A DNA stretch of 64,000 bases from Arthrobacter sp. SLBN-112 (GTDB taxonomy: Bacteria > Actinomycetota > Actinomycetes > Actinomycetales > Micrococcaceae), in contig NZ_VFMU01000001.1 of NCBI RefSeq assembly GCF_006715225.1, positions 124,001-188,000 on the forward strand. The letters run 5' to 3'. The translations under genes and the position numbers were made by a program. Below are positions 53,291 through 63,999 of the stretch, in pieces. Within the stretch, counting starts at the first letter, position 1. Each line of letters begins with the position of its first letter. The notes below the pieces were generated by a model. It was not told the origin of the DNA and did no database searches. It saw nothing but the letters and a program-made list of their open reading frames with translations.

Positions 53291-53779
53291 GTGCTGGAGA
53301 TCGCCGGCCTTCCGGCCCATATTCTGCTGATCCACGGCGTGGTGGTCCTGGCCCCGCTGGCCGGGGTTGCAGCAGTGGTGTTCGCGTTGCTGCGGCGGAG
53401 CAGGCGGTATCTGGCTTGGCCGCTGGGGGTCCTGGCACTGCTGTTGGTCCCGCTGTCCGTCCTTACAGCGGAAGCCGGCGAACAGTTGGAGAAGGCCAAG
53501 GGGGTGTCCCAGCTCATTGAGGAGCACGGCCACCAGGGAAGTTTCCTCCGCTACGTCACGGTGTTGTTCCTGGTGGCCGTGATTGCCCAGATCATTGCCG
53601 CCTTCCGGTCACTCCTGACGCGCCGGCCTGCCTTCCGGGGCCTTCGCGGGCTCCTGGAATCCCGCTGGCTGCTCCCTGCCACGTCAGCGCTGGGCATCCT
53701 GGCCGGACTGTTCCTGGTGTACCAAAGCATCGTGACCGGACACTCCGGGGCTGTGTCCGTCTGGGCCGGGACGCGCTAG
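53291..53779 (+). CDS. DUF2231 membrane protein
   Basis: 162 residues from GTG at 53291, preceded by CAGGAGTT. Four helices with HILLIHGVVVLAPLAGVAAV as the first DUF2231-type helix, plus a polar loop (EAGEQLEKAKGVSQLIEEHG) and two further helices. The family is membrane-bound and includes electron-transfer or redox-associated proteins near oxidase genes; the function is not set. It starts 37 bases after the VIT1-like gene on the same strand. A hairpin terminator follows. Confidence 0.8.
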   Translation: MLEIAGLPAHILLIHGVVVLAPLAGVAAVVFALLRRSRRYLAWPLGVLALLLVPLSVLTAEAGEQLEKAKGVSQLIEEHGHQGSFLRYVTVLFLVAVIAQIIAAFRSLLTRRPAFRGLRGLLESRWLLPATSALGILAGLFLVYQSIVTGHSGAVSVWAGTR

Positions 53780-53809
53780 CCGCGCGCCCCGGGCCTCAGC
53801 GGCGCGGCT
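53778..53809. terminator. Terminator hairpin at convergent gene ends
   Basis: AGCCGCGC (53778-53785) pairs with GCGCGGCT (53802-53809) around a 16-base GC-rich loop. It overlaps the stop codon of the nitrilase gene on the other strand, so it can end both transcripts. Confidence 0.55.
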
Positions 53810-54635
53810 TCGAGCGTGAAGCAGGCTCCGGAAGAGGTACGACGGCGTATCGGCGGTTGGCGAGTACCGGCACCCGCCTGCGCACCTGCTCCAGCCGTTC
53901 CCGGCTGAGGCGGGCCAGGATCAGGCCCGGTTCCTCACCCGCGTTGGCCACCACCACCCCGGCCGGATCCACTGCCATCGAGAAGCCGGTGGCGAGGGTA
54001 CCGCACTGGTTGGCCGCCAGGACGTAGGCCGTGTTCTCGATGGCCCGCGCCTTGGCCAGCGTGGACCAGTGGTCCTCCTTGCCCGGTCCGCGGATCCACA
54101 TGGAGGGAACCAGCAGGATGTCCGCTCCGGCGTCGACGGCTGCCCGCGCACTCTCCGGAAATCGCAGGTCGTAGCAGGTGAACGCGCCAAACCGAAAGCC
54201 GCCAAGGCTGAACACCAACGGTTCCTCCGCGCTGCCCGCCGAGATGCCATCGCTTTCCCGGTACCCGAACGCATCATAGAGGTGGACCTTCCGGTAGCAG
54301 CCCCGGATGTTCCCTTGGCTGTCCAAAGCCACCAGGGTGTTGTACGGAAGACCGCTTTCCACCCGTTCATAGGTCCCCACCACCACCGCTATCGACTGCT
54401 CCTTCGCAAAGGCCGCGATGCTCCGGATGAAGGGACCGTCCAGGTCCTCCGCGACTGCCGCAATGGCGGTGGCCGCCTCGCTGGTGCCGAACAGGCTGGA
54501 CTCGGGGAGGACCACCAGGTCCGCCCCCGCGGCCGCGGCCTCCGCAATCAGCCGCCCGGCCGCCGTCGTATTTTTTGCCTTATCCGTGCCGGCACTGAAC
54601 TGTCCTGCCGCGATGGTCATGCTCTCTGAATCCAT
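53796..54635 (-). CDS. Carbon-nitrogen hydrolase (nitrilase superfamily)
   Basis: 279 residues from ATG at 54635, chosen because GGAAGGA lies 5 bases upstream; an ATG five codons inside is the alternative. The catalytic triad is clear: Glu in DLVVLPESSLFG, Lys in GCYRKVHLYDAFGYRESD, Cys in FGAFTCYDLRFPE. Pattern and length fit amidases of the omega-amidase/Nit1 class, which cleave small amides such as deaminated glutathione or ketoacid amides, more than true nitrilases. Divergent from the ctaC gene; 168 bases between. Confidence 0.85.
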   Translation of the reverse strand: MDSESMTIAAGQFSAGTDKAKNTTAAGRLIAEAAAAGADLVVLPESSLFGTSEAATAIAAVAEDLDGPFIRSIAAFAKEQSIAVVVGTYERVESGLPYNTLVALDSQGNIRGCYRKVHLYDAFGYRESDGISAGSAEEPLVFSLGGFRFGAFTCYDLRFPESARAAVDAGADILLVPSMWIRGPGKEDHWSTLAKARAIENTAYVLAANQCGTLATGFSMAVDPAGVVVANAGEEPGLILARLSRERLEQVRRRVPVLANRRYAVVPLPEPASRSKPRR

Positions 54636-54803
54636 GGCTGTCCTTCCACGTGGGGGGGTGCCCGGCGGCGATTTGCCGGCCGCTGCACAACCCCTTCCCA
54701 TCAGCATCCTCCGCGCGTAGGGTAAGGCACACAACCCGCTGGTCCCCGGGCCAGTGGCGGGCTCATGCAGTTGGGCTTCTGGAGCATGCCGGAGGGACCA
54801 TAC

Positions 54804-55691
54804 GTGGGTAACAAGCCATCCAAAAACCACAGCATGCGGCGCCTTGCAGGGCTGGGCGCAGGCCTCATGGTGCTGCCGGCGCTGACTTCCTGCTCGGATC
54901 TGGTTTCCCGCGGCTTCCTGCCCGGAGCCCGCGACACCACCAACAACACGGCACTGATCACCGACCTGTGGGTCAACTCCTGGATCGCCGCCCTGGTGGT
55001 GGGCATCATCACCTGGGGGCTGATGATCTGGGTCATCGTGGCGTACCGGCGCAGGAAGAACACCGTAGGGTTCCCCGCGCAACTGAGCTACAACCTTCCG
55101 CTGGAAGTGTTCTACCTGGCCATTCCGCTGATCGTCATCGGCGTCCTGTTCGTCTTCACGGACCGGGAACAGCGGGCCATCGATGCACGCTATCCCGATC
55201 CGGACGTCGTGATCGACGTCTTCGGCAAGCAATGGTCCTGGGATTTCAACTACGTCAAGGAGCAGGTGCACGAGGACGCCGGCCAGCAGGCCCACCTGAC
55301 CGGCGAGTATGGCACCCCGGACCGGCTGCCCACCCTCTACCTTCCGGTGGGAAAGAAAGTGGAACTGCACCTCCAGTCCCGCGACGTCCAGCATTCGTTC
55401 TGGGTGGTGGATTTCCTGCAGAAACGCGACCTGTACCCGGGCCACGAACAGTACAACCCCTACATCAACATCACCCCCAACCGCATCGGCGAATACATGG
55501 GCAAGTGTGCCGAACTCTGCGGCGAGTACCACTCGGAAATGCTCTTCAAGGTCCGGGTGGTAAGCCAGCAGGATTATGACAGCCACATGGCCGACCTGAA
55601 GGCCAAGGGCAACACCGGCAGCCTCGGCGAGGAATACGTCAGGCAGCCGCTCTCAGCCCCGTCACCGCGGGCCCCGGAAGCAGCAGAGTAA
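54804..55691 (+). CDS. ctaC: Cytochrome c oxidase subunit II
   Basis: 295 residues if begun at GTG 54804, which has GGAGGG 8 bases upstream; ATGs at 54765 and 54786 are possible. A lipobox ends ALTSC at about residue 32. Two transmembrane helices follow (about 57-80 and 98-118), then the CuA domain: [12 protein letters not shown], and [20 protein letters not shown] with two Cys, two His, Met and Glu that hold binuclear copper. It receives electrons from cytochrome c or the bc1-bound cytochrome. It is 14 bases ahead of ctaD. No ctaE, ctaF or qcr genes accompany it, so this may be a second copy. Confidence 0.9.
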   Translation: MGNKPSKNHSMRRLAGLGAGLMVLPALTSCSDLVSRGFLPGARDTTNNTALITDLWVNSWIAALVVGIITWGLMIWVIVAYRRRKNTVGFPAQLSYNLPLEVFYLAIPLIVIGVLFVFTDREQRAIDARYPDPDVVIDVFGKQWSWDFNYVKEQVHEDAGQQAHLTGEYGTPDRLPTLYLPVGKKVELHLQSRDVQHSFWVVDFLQKRDLYPGHEQYNPYINITPNRIGEYMGKCAELCGEYHSEMLFKVRVVSQQDYDSHMADLKAKGNTGSLGEEYVRQPLSAPSPRAPEAAE

Positions 55692-55705
55692 AGGAGGGCA
55701 CCGAC

Positions 55706-57460
55706 ATGACCACCACAGGCCAGAGAATGGGCGGAACCGCGGCCACCGCGGCACCGGCAGTGGTCCGGCGCTCCAAAGGCACCATCGTCGTCAACTGGAT
55801 CACTTCCACCGACCACAAGACCATCGGGTACATGTACCTGATCTCGTCCTTCGTGTTCTTCTGCGCCGGCGGAGTGATGGCGCTGCTGATCCGCGCCGAG
55901 CTGTTTGAGCCCGGCATGCAGATCCTGCAGACCAAGGAACAGTACAACCAGCTGTTCACCATGCACGGCACCATCATGCTGCTGATGTTCGCCACCCCGC
56001 TGTTCGCCGGATTCGCCAACGTCATCATGCCGCTGCAGATCGGCGCCCCTGACGTGGCGTTCCCCCGCCTGAACGCGCTGGCGTTCTGGTTCTTCCTGTT
56101 CGGCTCCACCATCGCCGTGTCCGGGTTCATCACCCCGCAGGGCGCCGCCTCGTTCGGCTGGTTCGCCTACGCGCCACTGAACAACACCACCTTCACCCCC
56201 GGCATCGGCGGTGACCTGTGGGTCTTCGGCCTGGCGCTGTCCGGCTTCGGCACCATCCTGGGCTCGGTCAACTTCATCACCACCATCATCTGCATGCGCG
56301 CCCCGGGGCTCACCATGTGGCGCATGCCCATCTTCACCTGGAACACACTGGTCACCGCCATCCTGGTACTGATGGCGTTCCCGCCGCTGGCCGCCGCCCT
56401 GTTCGCGCTCGGAGCCGACCGGAAGTTCGGTGCCCACATCTTCGATCCAGACAATGGCGGTGCCATCCTCTGGCAGCACCTGTTCTGGTTCTTCGGCCAC
56501 CCCGAGGTGTACATCATTGCGCTGCCGTTCTTCGGCATCGTGTCCGAGATCTTCCCGGTCTTCAGCCGAAAACCCCTGTTCGGCTACAAGGGCATCGTGT
56601 ACGCCACCATCGCCATTGCTGCCCTCTCGGTGACGGTGTGGGCGCACCACATGTACGTCACGGGCGCCGTGTTCCTTCCCTTCTTCGCCTTCATGACCAT
56701 GCTCATCGCGGTGCCCACCGGCGTGAAGTTCTTCAACTGGATCGGCACCATGTGGGGCGGTTCGCTGACTTTCGAGACACCCATGCTGTGGAGCATGGGG
56801 TTCCTGGCCACGTTCCTCTTCGGCGGCCTGACCGGCATCATCCTGGCGTCGCCGCCCATGGACTTCCACGTCTCGGACTCCTACTTTGTGGTGGCCCACT
56901 TCCACTACGTGGTGTTCGGCACCGTGGTGTTCGCCATGTTCGCCGGGTTCTACTTCTGGTGGCCCAAGTTCACCGGCACCATGCTCAATGAACGCCTGGG
57001 CAAGATCCACTTCTGGATGCTCTTCCTGGGCTTCCACGCCACGTTCCTGATCCAGCACTGGCTCGGCGTCCTGGGTATGCCCCGCCGGTACGCGGACTAC
57101 ATGCCGGAGGACAACTTCAGCTTCATGAACCAGTTCTCCACCGTGGGCTCCTACCTCCTGGGGGCGTCCCTGATCCCGTTCTTCTGGAACGTCTACATCA
57201 CCTGGCGGGCCGGCAAGAAGGTCACCGTGGACGATCCCTGGGGCTTCGGCGCGTCGCTGGAATGGGCTACGTCCTGCCCGCCACCCCGGCACAACTTCAC
57301 CTCACTGCCCAGGATCCGCTCCGAGCGCCCTGCCCTGGACCTGCACCACCCGGAGCTGAGTGTCCGGGTGCACGCGCCGGTGCACGGCCCCGCGGCTGAT
57401 GTCCTGGGTGCCGCAGATATCGGTGAAGGCGACGTCCGCGACCCCAACCCGAACAAGTAA
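55706..57460 (+). CDS. ctaD: Cytochrome c oxidase subunit I
   Basis: 584 residues from ATG at 55706 after AAGGAGGG. Twelve helices with heme-copper motifs in order: first heme-ligand helix [38 protein letters not shown] with the His-Tyr pair of the CuB site, WAHHMYVTG with the two further CuB His residues, and [18 protein letters not shown] with heme a and a3 ligands. It reduces O2 and pumps protons. The C-terminal 60 residues are polar and vary. Its neighbours are stress and metal genes rather than the usual cta/qcr block, which suggests a special-condition oxidase. Confidence 0.95.
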   Translation: MTTTGQRMGGTAATAAPAVVRRSKGTIVVNWITSTDHKTIGYMYLISSFVFFCAGGVMALLIRAELFEPGMQILQTKEQYNQLFTMHGTIMLLMFATPLFAGFANVIMPLQIGAPDVAFPRLNALAFWFFLFGSTIAVSGFITPQGAASFGWFAYAPLNNTTFTPGIGGDLWVFGLALSGFGTILGSVNFITTIICMRAPGLTMWRMPIFTWNTLVTAILVLMAFPPLAAALFALGADRKFGAHIFDPDNGGAILWQHLFWFFGHPEVYIIALPFFGIVSEIFPVFSRKPLFGYKGIVYATIAIAALSVTVWAHHMYVTGAVFLPFFAFMTMLIAVPTGVKFFNWIGTMWGGSLTFETPMLWSMGFLATFLFGGLTGIILASPPMDFHVSDSYFVVAHFHYVVFGTVVFAMFAGFYFWWPKFTGTMLNERLGKIHFWMLFLGFHATFLIQHWLGVLGMPRRYADYMPEDNFSFMNQFSTVGSYLLGASLIPFFWNVYITWRAGKKVTVDDPWGFGASLEWATSCPPPRHNFTSLPRIRSERPALDLHHPELSVRVHAPVHGPAADVLGAADIGEGDVRDPNPNK

Positions 57461-57545
57461 CGCAAACGCAGACTGTTTTTCGACCCGCAATGAACGGCCG
57501 GCATGGGCACGGTGCAGTCCGGCTGCTCAGCGCAGCTGACGCTGC

Positions 57546-58064
57546 CTAATTGCCGGCGGGCAACCTGCCTGCAGAGGTTCGGTACAGCAACCAGCCCGCA
57601 GCGGCCAGGACAGCACTCAGGGCCAGGAACCCGAGGTCCCAAGCCAGCGGCCCACCCAGGTCGTCCCGGACGTGGTGGATGCCCAGGAGTTGGTGGTTCA
57701 CCAGGCCTTCGAGCACGTTGAAGACGCCCCATCCCAGCAGCACCAGTCCGGTATGGAAGGCCCATTCCGGGGACAAGGTGCCGCTCCCGCCGGCGCGGAG
57801 GGTGAGGATTGCCGAGGCAGCCACCAGCACCCACATGGCCCCATGGAACATCCCGTCGGCCAGCGTGTTCAACTCAAGGCCGGGGACCGTCTTTGCCCCG
57901 CCGGCCTCCGTGTGGGTGAGCATGTGGTGCCACTGGAGGAGCTGGTGCAGCACGATTCCGTCCACGAACCCGCCCAGTCCCATCCCCAACAGGAACGCGG
58001 GCGCGACGGCGGCACGTGCCTTGGCAGCGCCCGTCACGGCCGCGCCGGTACTGTCGCTGGACAT
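57546..58064 (-). CDS. DUF2243 membrane protein
   Basis: 172 residues from ATG at 58064. Four hydrophobic helices; the DUF2243 pattern is FLLGMGLGGFVDGIVLHQLL followed by QWHHMLTH, then FHGAMWVLV and GWGVFNVLEGLVNHQLLGIH. His residues sit at helix ends (HQLLQWHHM, NHQLLGIHH), a possible heme or metal site. The family occurs next to ctaC/ctaD-type oxidases and copper proteins, in line with the gene beside it. Function unknown. Confidence 0.85.
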   Translation of the reverse strand: MSSDSTGAAVTGAAKARAAVAPAFLLGMGLGGFVDGIVLHQLLQWHHMLTHTEAGGAKTVPGLELNTLADGMFHGAMWVLVAASAILTLRAGGSGTLSPEWAFHTGLVLLGWGVFNVLEGLVNHQLLGIHHVRDDLGGPLAWDLGFLALSAVLAAAGWLLYRTSAGRLPAGN

Positions 58065-58260
58065 CCTGATCCCCCTTCACCCGCTACGCCTCTCCCTTAA
58101 GCCCCTACCCGCCGTCGTCCTCCCCAAGCGGAGCAGACACCCTTGACCTCATCCGCTCCGGATGGAAGCCTGTGAGGATCGCGGTGGGGCCTCAAGCAAC
58201 GGGGTTCGGTTCCCGCCAGGGGACGCTCCCACTGCCCGCCAACCCACAGAGGCGGCACGA

Positions 58261-59409
58261 ATGCGAGCAATGGTGTACCGCGGCCCGTACAAGATCCGGG
58301 TCGAAGAAAAAGACATTCCCAAAATTGAGCATCCCAATGACGCAATAATCCGGGTGACCACCGGCGCGATCTGCGGCTCGGACCTTCACCTCTACCACGG
58401 CATGATGCCGGACACCCGGGTGGGCACCACGTTTGGCCACGAGTTCGCGGGGGTGGTGCACCAGGTGGGCTCCTCGGTGCAGAACCTGATCCCCGGCGAC
58501 CGCGTGATGGTTCCCTTCAACGTCTACTGCGGATCCTGCTGGTTCTGCGCCCGCGGCCTCTACTCCAACTGCCACAACGTCAACCCGAACGCGACGGCGG
58601 TGGGCGGCATCTACGGCTACTCCCACACCTGCGGAGGGTACGACGGCGGCCAGGCCGAGTTCGTCCGGGTTCCGTTCGCGGACGTTGGGCCCAGCAGGAT
58701 TCCGGACTGGATGGATGAAGAGGACGCGGTGCTGCTCACCGATGCCCTGCCCACCGGCTATTTCGGCGCCCAGCTGGGCGACATCGTCGAAGGCGACACG
58801 GTGGTGGTGTTCGGCGCCGGCCCCGTGGGCCTCTTCGCCGCCAAGTCGGCCTGGCTGATGGGCGCGGGCCGGGTCATCGTGGTGGACCACCTGGACTACC
58901 GGCTGGAGAAGGCCCGCACCTTCGCGCACGCCGAAACGTTCAACTTTGCCGAGTACGACGACATCGTGGTGCACCTGAAGAAGCAGACCGACTACCTGGG
59001 TGCCGACGTGGTCATTGACGCGGTGGGGGCCGAGGCGGACGGGAACTTCCTGCAGCACGTAACCGCTTCCAAACTGAAGCTGCAGGGCGGCTCTCCGGTG
59101 GCGCTGAACTGGGCCATCGACTCGGTCCGCAAGGGCGGAACAGTGTCCGTGGTGGGTGCATACGGACCCATCTTCAGCGCAGTGAAATTCGGCGACGCCG
59201 TGAACAAGGGCCTGACGCTGCGCATGAACCAGTGCCCGGTGAAACGGCAGTGGCCGCGGCTGTTCGAGCACATCCGGAACGGGTACCTCAAGCCCAACGA
59301 GCTGGTCACGCACCGGATCCCGCTTGAGCACATCGCCGAGGGGTACCACATGTTCTCGGCCAAGCTGGACAACATCATCAAGCCCCTCATCATCTCCGCC
59401 ACGGCCTGA
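58261..59409 (+). CDS. Zinc-dependent alcohol/formaldehyde dehydrogenase-like enzyme
   Basis: 382 residues from ATG at 58261, preceded by AGAGG. The catalytic zinc segment is GAICGSDLHLYHG and GHEFAGVVHQVG. The structural zinc loop is modified: VYCGSCWFCARGLYSNCHNV has four Cys as usual. The NAD-binding motif GAGPVGLFAAKSAWLMG has the GxGxxG turn, with Asp (VVVDH) at the end of the second strand, favouring NAD. Length and the loop after the zinc segment resemble glutathione-independent formaldehyde dehydrogenases. A hypothetical gene follows 17 bases later and may be in the same transcript. Confidence 0.85.
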   Translation: MRAMVYRGPYKIRVEEKDIPKIEHPNDAIIRVTTGAICGSDLHLYHGMMPDTRVGTTFGHEFAGVVHQVGSSVQNLIPGDRVMVPFNVYCGSCWFCARGLYSNCHNVNPNATAVGGIYGYSHTCGGYDGGQAEFVRVPFADVGPSRIPDWMDEEDAVLLTDALPTGYFGAQLGDIVEGDTVVVFGAGPVGLFAAKSAWLMGAGRVIVVDHLDYRLEKARTFAHAETFNFAEYDDIVVHLKKQTDYLGADVVIDAVGAEADGNFLQHVTASKLKLQGGSPVALNWAIDSVRKGGTVSVVGAYGPIFSAVKFGDAVNKGLTLRMNQCPVKRQWPRLFEHIRNGYLKPNELVTHRIPLEHIAEGYHMFSAKLDNIIKPLIISATA

Positions 59410-59426
59410 AAGGGAGTGCAACACCA

Positions 59427-60011
59427 ATGACTGAACCGGCAACCCCTTACCGGGCACGCAAGAACACCCCGCCGGAAAGCCGGGACGCCCTGCGCGCCCG
59501 CATTCCCGGATGGGGCGTGGACCTGGACCCGAAGGACCGCCCGTCGTTCCCACGCGAGCAGCCCGGCATAGAAACGGGTGCCCACTGGGAGTTCCCCGAC
59601 CGGCAGCCTGAAACGCAGCCCCGCGAACTGTCCATCGAACACGCCATGCTGACGCCCGTCTTTGGCACCTCGGCTCCGCTGAAGGGGGCCTCCGGCGCCA
59701 TCCGCAGGTATGCCTACCGCACCTACAGCGAAGGACGGGCGGCGCACTGGCTGCTGCTGATCGCCGCGGACCGGGTGGATGCGTGGGAAAACCACCTGAA
59801 GTCCCTGGCCACGCTGCGGCCGGACAACCCCGTCACCGAAACCGGCATCGGCATCGGCAGTGAATTCTCCGGCAACGGATTCAAATCCAGGGCGGGGAAG
59901 CGGGTGGACGTGAACCATTCCTGGATGGATCCGGCCATTGTTGCGGGGCTGTGGGTGCTGGCCGGCGTCGGCGCGGTGGCGGCGTTGCGGGCCCTGCGTG
60001 GACGCCGTTGA
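59427..60011 (+). CDS. Hypothetical membrane-tailed protein downstream of ADH
   Basis: 194 residues from ATG at 59427, after AAAGGGAG. The N-terminal 75 residues are polar and Pro/Arg-rich (PESRDALRARIPGWGVDLDP, PSFPREQPGIETGAHWEFP). A central segment (GTSAPLKGASGAIRRYAYRT, YSEGRAAHWLLLIAADRVDA) looks helical, and one transmembrane helix (about 170-188) anchors the C-terminus. It commonly follows the same ADH type in relatives as far as I recall. It may support or localise the enzyme. Function unknown. Confidence 0.7.
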   Translation: MTEPATPYRARKNTPPESRDALRARIPGWGVDLDPKDRPSFPREQPGIETGAHWEFPDRQPETQPRELSIEHAMLTPVFGTSAPLKGASGAIRRYAYRTYSEGRAAHWLLLIAADRVDAWENHLKSLATLRPDNPVTETGIGIGSEFSGNGFKSRAGKRVDVNHSWMDPAIVAGLWVLAGVGAVAALRALRGRR

Positions 60012-60091
60012 GGAGTTGGGGTAATTAGGTCACGCCATGTTTTCGTAATTGATGTGAACCTCATCACTTAAAGCGCTTTCCGGCTTGGAGC

Positions 60092-60110
60092 TTAGGTTTG
60101 CCTACCCTAC
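60092..60110. promoter_or_regulatory. DtxR/IdeR-type iron box upstream of Fe3+ transporter
   Basis: TTAGGTTTGCCTACCCTAC agrees at 14 of 19 positions with the DtxR/IdeR consensus TTAGGTTAGGCTAACCTAA. It lies 83 bases before the start of the substrate-binding protein gene. Binding of Fe2+-loaded regulator would repress the operon when iron is ample. Confidence 0.75.
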
Positions 60111-60192
60111 AGTTTCCTGACATAGGCACTGTTTTCCGGTGCCCCAGGACTTAGGTTCAAGCAGACTTTTTTCCCCACCGAAAGCAGCCTCA

Positions 60193-61251
60193 ATGAAGAT
60201 CCGCAACAGCGCGCTGGCCGGCATCGCACTCGCCGCCACCGCAGCTCTTGGCCTGACCGCCTGCGGCGGCGGCACCCCTTCCGGCAACAGCTCCTCCGCC
60301 GCCGCCTCCAACGGCGGCGCCTCGGACGGGATCACGGTCTACAACGCCCAGCACGAGAGCCTCACCAAGGAATGGGTGGATGCCTTCACGGCGGAAACCG
60401 GCATCAAGGTGACCATGCGCCAGGGCTCGGACACGGAGCTGTCCAACCAGATCATCCAGGAAGGCCAGGCGTCCCCCGCCGACGTGTTCCTCACCGAAAA
60501 CTCCCCCGCCATGACCCAGGTGGAGAACGCCGGCCTGTTCGCCGACGTCGACAAGGACACCCTGGCCCAGGTTCCGGCCGAGCTCGCGCCGTCCACCGGC
60601 AAGTGGACGGGCATCGCCGCCCGTTCCACCGTCCTGGTGTACAACAAGACCAAGCTCACCGAGGACCAGCTGCCCAAGTCCATGCTTGACCTGGCCAACC
60701 CCGAGTGGAAGGGCAAGTGGGCCGCCTCCCCCACCGGCGCTGACTTCCAGGCCATTGTCTCCGCACTGCTGGAACTGAAGGGCGAGGCCGCCACCGAGGA
60801 GTGGCTGAAGGGCATGAAGGAGAACTCCAAGGCCTACAAGGGCAACAGCACGGCCATGAAGGCCGTCAACGCCGGTGAAGTGGATGCGGCACTGATCTAC
60901 CACTACTACTACTACGGCGACCAGGCCAAGACCGGCGAGAACTCCAGCAACGTCACCCCGTACTACTTCAAGAACCAGGACCCGGGCGCCTTCCTGTCCG
61001 TCTCCGGCGGCGGCGTGCTGAAGTCCTCCAAGAACGCGGCCGCAGCGCAGCAGTTCCTGAAGTTCATCACCGGCAAGAAGGGCCAGGAAGTCCTCAAGAA
61101 CGGTACGTCCTTCGAGTACGCCATCGGCTCCGAGGTCCCGGCTAACGACAAGCTGGTTCCCATCAAGGACCTGCAGGCTCCCAAGGTTGACGCCGCCAAG
61201 CTCAACTCCGAAAAGGTCACCGATCTGATGACCCAGGCCGGACTCCTCTAA
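60193..61251 (+). CDS. Fe3+ ABC transporter substrate-binding lipoprotein
   Basis: 352 residues from ATG at 60193. A lipoprotein signal ends [10 protein letters not shown] (Cys near 22). The body is a class-D periplasmic-binding fold: [58 protein letters not shown]. The iron-binding tyrosines are in [14 protein letters not shown], as the Tyr pair of FbpA proteins. It captures Fe3+ (free or chelated) outside the membrane. First gene of an fbpABC-type operon; a consensus-like iron box lies upstream. Confidence 0.95.
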   Translation: MKIRNSALAGIALAATAALGLTACGGGTPSGNSSSAAASNGGASDGITVYNAQHESLTKEWVDAFTAETGIKVTMRQGSDTELSNQIIQEGQASPADVFLTENSPAMTQVENAGLFADVDKDTLAQVPAELAPSTGKWTGIAARSTVLVYNKTKLTEDQLPKSMLDLANPEWKGKWAASPTGADFQAIVSALLELKGEAATEEWLKGMKENSKAYKGNSTAMKAVNAGEVDAALIYHYYYYGDQAKTGENSSNVTPYYFKNQDPGAFLSVSGGGVLKSSKNAAAAQQFLKFITGKKGQEVLKNGTSFEYAIGSEVPANDKLVPIKDLQAPKVDAAKLNSEKVTDLMTQAGLL

Positions 61252-61255
61252 TTTC

Positions 61256-62845
61256 GTGACCACCGATCTATCGGCTCCCGCCAGGCGGGGTACGACGACG
61301 GCGGGCAGGGGCAACAGCCCCCGCCCGCCTTTCGGCGTTTCCGCGGTGTCCGTCCTGGCGGTGCTGATCGCCCTCTTCTCCCTCGTCCCGCTGGGGTACG
61401 TGGCCTACATGACGGTGGCAACCGGGTGGGACACCGCCGTCGGCCTCATCCTGCGGCCCCGCGTGGGCGAACTGCTGCTGAACACCCTGCTCCTGATGGC
61501 AGCCACCATCCCGCTGTGCCTGCTGCTTGGCGTGGCGGGGGCGTGGCTGGTGGAGCGGACCAAACTGCGCGGCCACCGGGTCTGGGCCGTGCTGCTGGCC
61601 GCTCCGCTGGCCGTCCCGGCGTTCGTGAACAGCTACGCGTGGGTTACCGCTGTCCCGTCACTTGGCGGCCTGGGCTCGGGCATCCTGATCTCCACCCTGT
61701 CCTATTTCCCACTGGTGTACATCCCCGCGGCCGCCACCCTGAGCCGGCTGGATCCGGCCATTGAGCAGTCCGCAGCGGCCCTGGGACTCGGCGCCTGGCG
61801 GACCTTCTTCCGCGTGGTGCTCCCCCAGCTCCGGATCGCCATGACCGGCGGGGCCCTGCTGGTGGGCCTGCACCTGCTGGCCGAATACGGTGCGTTCGCC
61901 ATGATCCGGTTCGATACCTTCACCACCGCGATCATGACCCAGTACCAGTCCACGTTCAACGGCGCAGCCGGAAACATGCTGGCCAGCGTCCTGGTGCTCT
62001 TCTGCCTGCTCCTGCTGCTGGCCGAGGTCCGCAGCCGCGGCACCGCCCGCTACGCCCGCATCGGTTCCGGTGTGCAGGGCAAGGCCCTGCGGCTCCCGCT
62101 GCACGCCTACCAGTGGCCCGCGCAGCTTTTCCTGCTGGCACTGACCGCCCTGGCGTTCGGCCTCCCGCTGTTCTACGTCATCCGTTGGATCCTGGCCGGC
62201 GGGGCGGACATCTGGACTGCGTCCGAGTTCCTGCCGGCCCTCCTCACCACCTTCAGCTACGGGCTTGCCGGCGCCGCAGCCACCACCGTGGTGGCCTTCC
62301 CCATGGCTTACCTCGCCGTCCGGCACCCCGGCTGGTTCAGCAAGTCGCTGGAGCTGTCCAACTACGTCACCAGCTCCATGCCGGGCATCGTGGTGGCCCT
62401 GGCGTTCGTCACCGTGAGCATCCGCCTGGTGCCCGGGGTGTACCAGACCGCGGGGCTGCTGGTGGCCGCGTATGTGCTCCTGTTCATCCCGCGGGCCCTG
62501 GTGAACCTCCGGGCCGGGCTGGCGCAGGCCCCCAAGGAACTCGACGAGGCAGCCCAGGCACTGGGCAAGCCGCCGCTGCTGGCCTTCATCCGCGTTACCC
62601 TGCGGCTCACAGCGCCGGCCGCCGCGGGCGGGGCAGCCCTGGTGTTCCTTGCCATCGCCAACGAACTCACCGCCACGTTGCTGCTGTCCCCCAACGGCAC
62701 CAGGACCCTGGCCACCGAGTTCTGGAGCAAGAGCAGTGAAATCGACTATGCGGGCGCCGCGCCCTACGCCCTGCTGATGATCCTGCTTTCGGCCCCCATG
62801 ACCTACCTCCTCTTCCAACAGTCCAAGAAAGTAGCCGGACAGTGA
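61256..62845 (+). CDS. Fe3+ ABC transporter permease (two fused domains)
   Basis: 529 residues from GTG at 61256, 4 bases after the binding-protein stop. About twelve helices in two similar halves, each with an ABC permease EAA loop: [20 protein letters not shown] in the first half and [20 protein letters not shown] in the second. A single gene thus provides both membrane domains, as in FbpB/AfuB proteins. It lets iron pass through the membrane. Its stop overlaps the ATPase gene by 4 bases. Confidence 0.95.
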   Translation: MTTDLSAPARRGTTTAGRGNSPRPPFGVSAVSVLAVLIALFSLVPLGYVAYMTVATGWDTAVGLILRPRVGELLLNTLLLMAATIPLCLLLGVAGAWLVERTKLRGHRVWAVLLAAPLAVPAFVNSYAWVTAVPSLGGLGSGILISTLSYFPLVYIPAAATLSRLDPAIEQSAAALGLGAWRTFFRVVLPQLRIAMTGGALLVGLHLLAEYGAFAMIRFDTFTTAIMTQYQSTFNGAAGNMLASVLVLFCLLLLLAEVRSRGTARYARIGSGVQGKALRLPLHAYQWPAQLFLLALTALAFGLPLFYVIRWILAGGADIWTASEFLPALLTTFSYGLAGAAATTVVAFPMAYLAVRHPGWFSKSLELSNYVTSSMPGIVVALAFVTVSIRLVPGVYQTAGLLVAAYVLLFIPRALVNLRAGLAQAPKELDEAAQALGKPPLLAFIRVTLRLTAPAAAGGAALVFLAIANELTATLLLSPNGTRTLATEFWSKSSEIDYAGAAPYALLMILLSAPMTYLLFQQSKKVAGQ

Positions 62846-63999
62846 CAGCACCATCAACCCGCAGGCTGCCCGGGCCGCGGGTGGCACCCTCCGTGGCCGC
62901 AACCACCAACAGCCACCTGCAGATAACGGACGTCACCAAGAACTTCGGGCCGCAGGCGGTCCTGAAGGGCGTCAACCTGTCCGTGGCCAAGGGCGGAACC
63001 ACCGCCATCGTGGGCCCGTCCGGCTCCGGCAAGACCACCCTCCTGCGCCTGATCGCCGGGTTTGAACACCCGGATACCGGGAGCATCTCCCTGAACGGAA
63101 CCCTCGTGGCCGGTGAGGGTGCCTGGCTTCCCGCGCACAAGCGGCACATCGGCTACGTGGCCCAGGACGGCGCCCTGTTCCCGCACCTCACGGTGGGCCA
63201 GAACGTTGCCTTTGGCCTTGATGCCGCCAAGCTCGAGGGCGGCCGCCGCGCCGTTGCCGCCCGTGTGGCCGAACTCCTGGAGATGGTTTCCCTGGATGCC
63301 GCCATGGCCAAGCGCCGGCCCCACCAGCTCTCCGGCGGCCAGCAGCAGCGGGTGGCCCTGGCACGGGCGCTGGCACGCGAACCGGAGCTGATGCTCCTGG
63401 ACGAGCCCTTCTCCGCCCTGGACGCCGGGCTCCGCGTTGCCACCCGCCGTGCAGTGGCCAAGGTCCTGGCCGAGGCCGGCGTCACCACCATCCTGGTCAC
63501 GCACGATCAGGCCGAGGCCCTCTCCTTCGCCGACCAGGTGGCCGTCATGCGCGGCGGAAAGCTGGCCCAGATCGGCAACCCCTTTGTGGTGTACACCCGC
63601 CCCGCGGACCGGGCCACCGCCGAGTTCCTGGGCGACGCCGTCATCCTGGACGCCTGGCTGGAAGGGTCCCTGGCCACCTGCTCCCTGGGCGGCATCCCCG
63701 TGCGCAGGCCGCCGGCGCAGGGTCGCGTGCAGCTGATGCTGCGGCCGGAACAGATCCGCATCGCCGAGGACGGCCCCATCCGCGGCGTGGTGGTGGATAC
63801 CGACTACTTCGGCCCCGAAACCACGGTGCGGCTGAAGCTGAACGTCCCCCAGGAAGTGGCAGAACACGCCGACCACCGGTACCCCGGCGGCGGCGAAGTG
63901 ATCACCATCCGGCACTGGAACGCCTCGATCGCCCGGCCCGGCATGGAGCTGTGCCTGCGGGTTGTGGGCGAAGCCGTCGCGTTCCCCATGGAGGACTAA
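62842..63999 (+). CDS. Fe3+ ABC transporter ATPase
   Basis: 385 residues from GTG at 62842 (GTGA overlap). Walker [12 protein letters not shown] near 62, Q-loop YVAQDGALF, signature [16 protein letters not shown], Walker [13 protein letters not shown], and switch His in [12 protein letters not shown]-terminal TOBE-type domain (about 255-385: [36 protein letters not shown]) completes the FbpC/PotA-like layout. It energises import by the two preceding genes. The stop codon is inside the window, so the gene is complete. Confidence 0.95.
   Translation: MTAPSTRRLPGPRVAPSVAATTNSHLQITDVTKNFGPQAVLKGVNLSVAKGGTTAIVGPSGSGKTTLLRLIAGFEHPDTGSISLNGTLVAGEGAWLPAHKRHIGYVAQDGALFPHLTVGQNVAFGLDAAKLEGGRRAVAARVAELLEMVSLDAAMAKRRPHQLSGGQQQRVALARALAREPELMLLDEPFSALDAGLRVATRRAVAKVLAEAGVTTILVTHDQAEALSFADQVAVMRGGKLAQIGNPFVVYTRPADRATAEFLGDAVILDAWLEGSLATCSLGGIPVRRPPAQGRVQLMLRPEQIRIAEDGPIRGVVVDTDYFGPETTVRLKLNVPQEVAEHADHRYPGGGEVITIRHWNASIARPGMELCLRVVGEAVAFPMED

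Noticed and set aside
55574..57292. Long antisense open frame of about 570 codons opposite ctaD
   Set aside because: His/Glu/Gln-rich shadow translation typical of GC-rich DNA opposite a membrane protein; the plus strand encodes a clear heme-copper oxidase.
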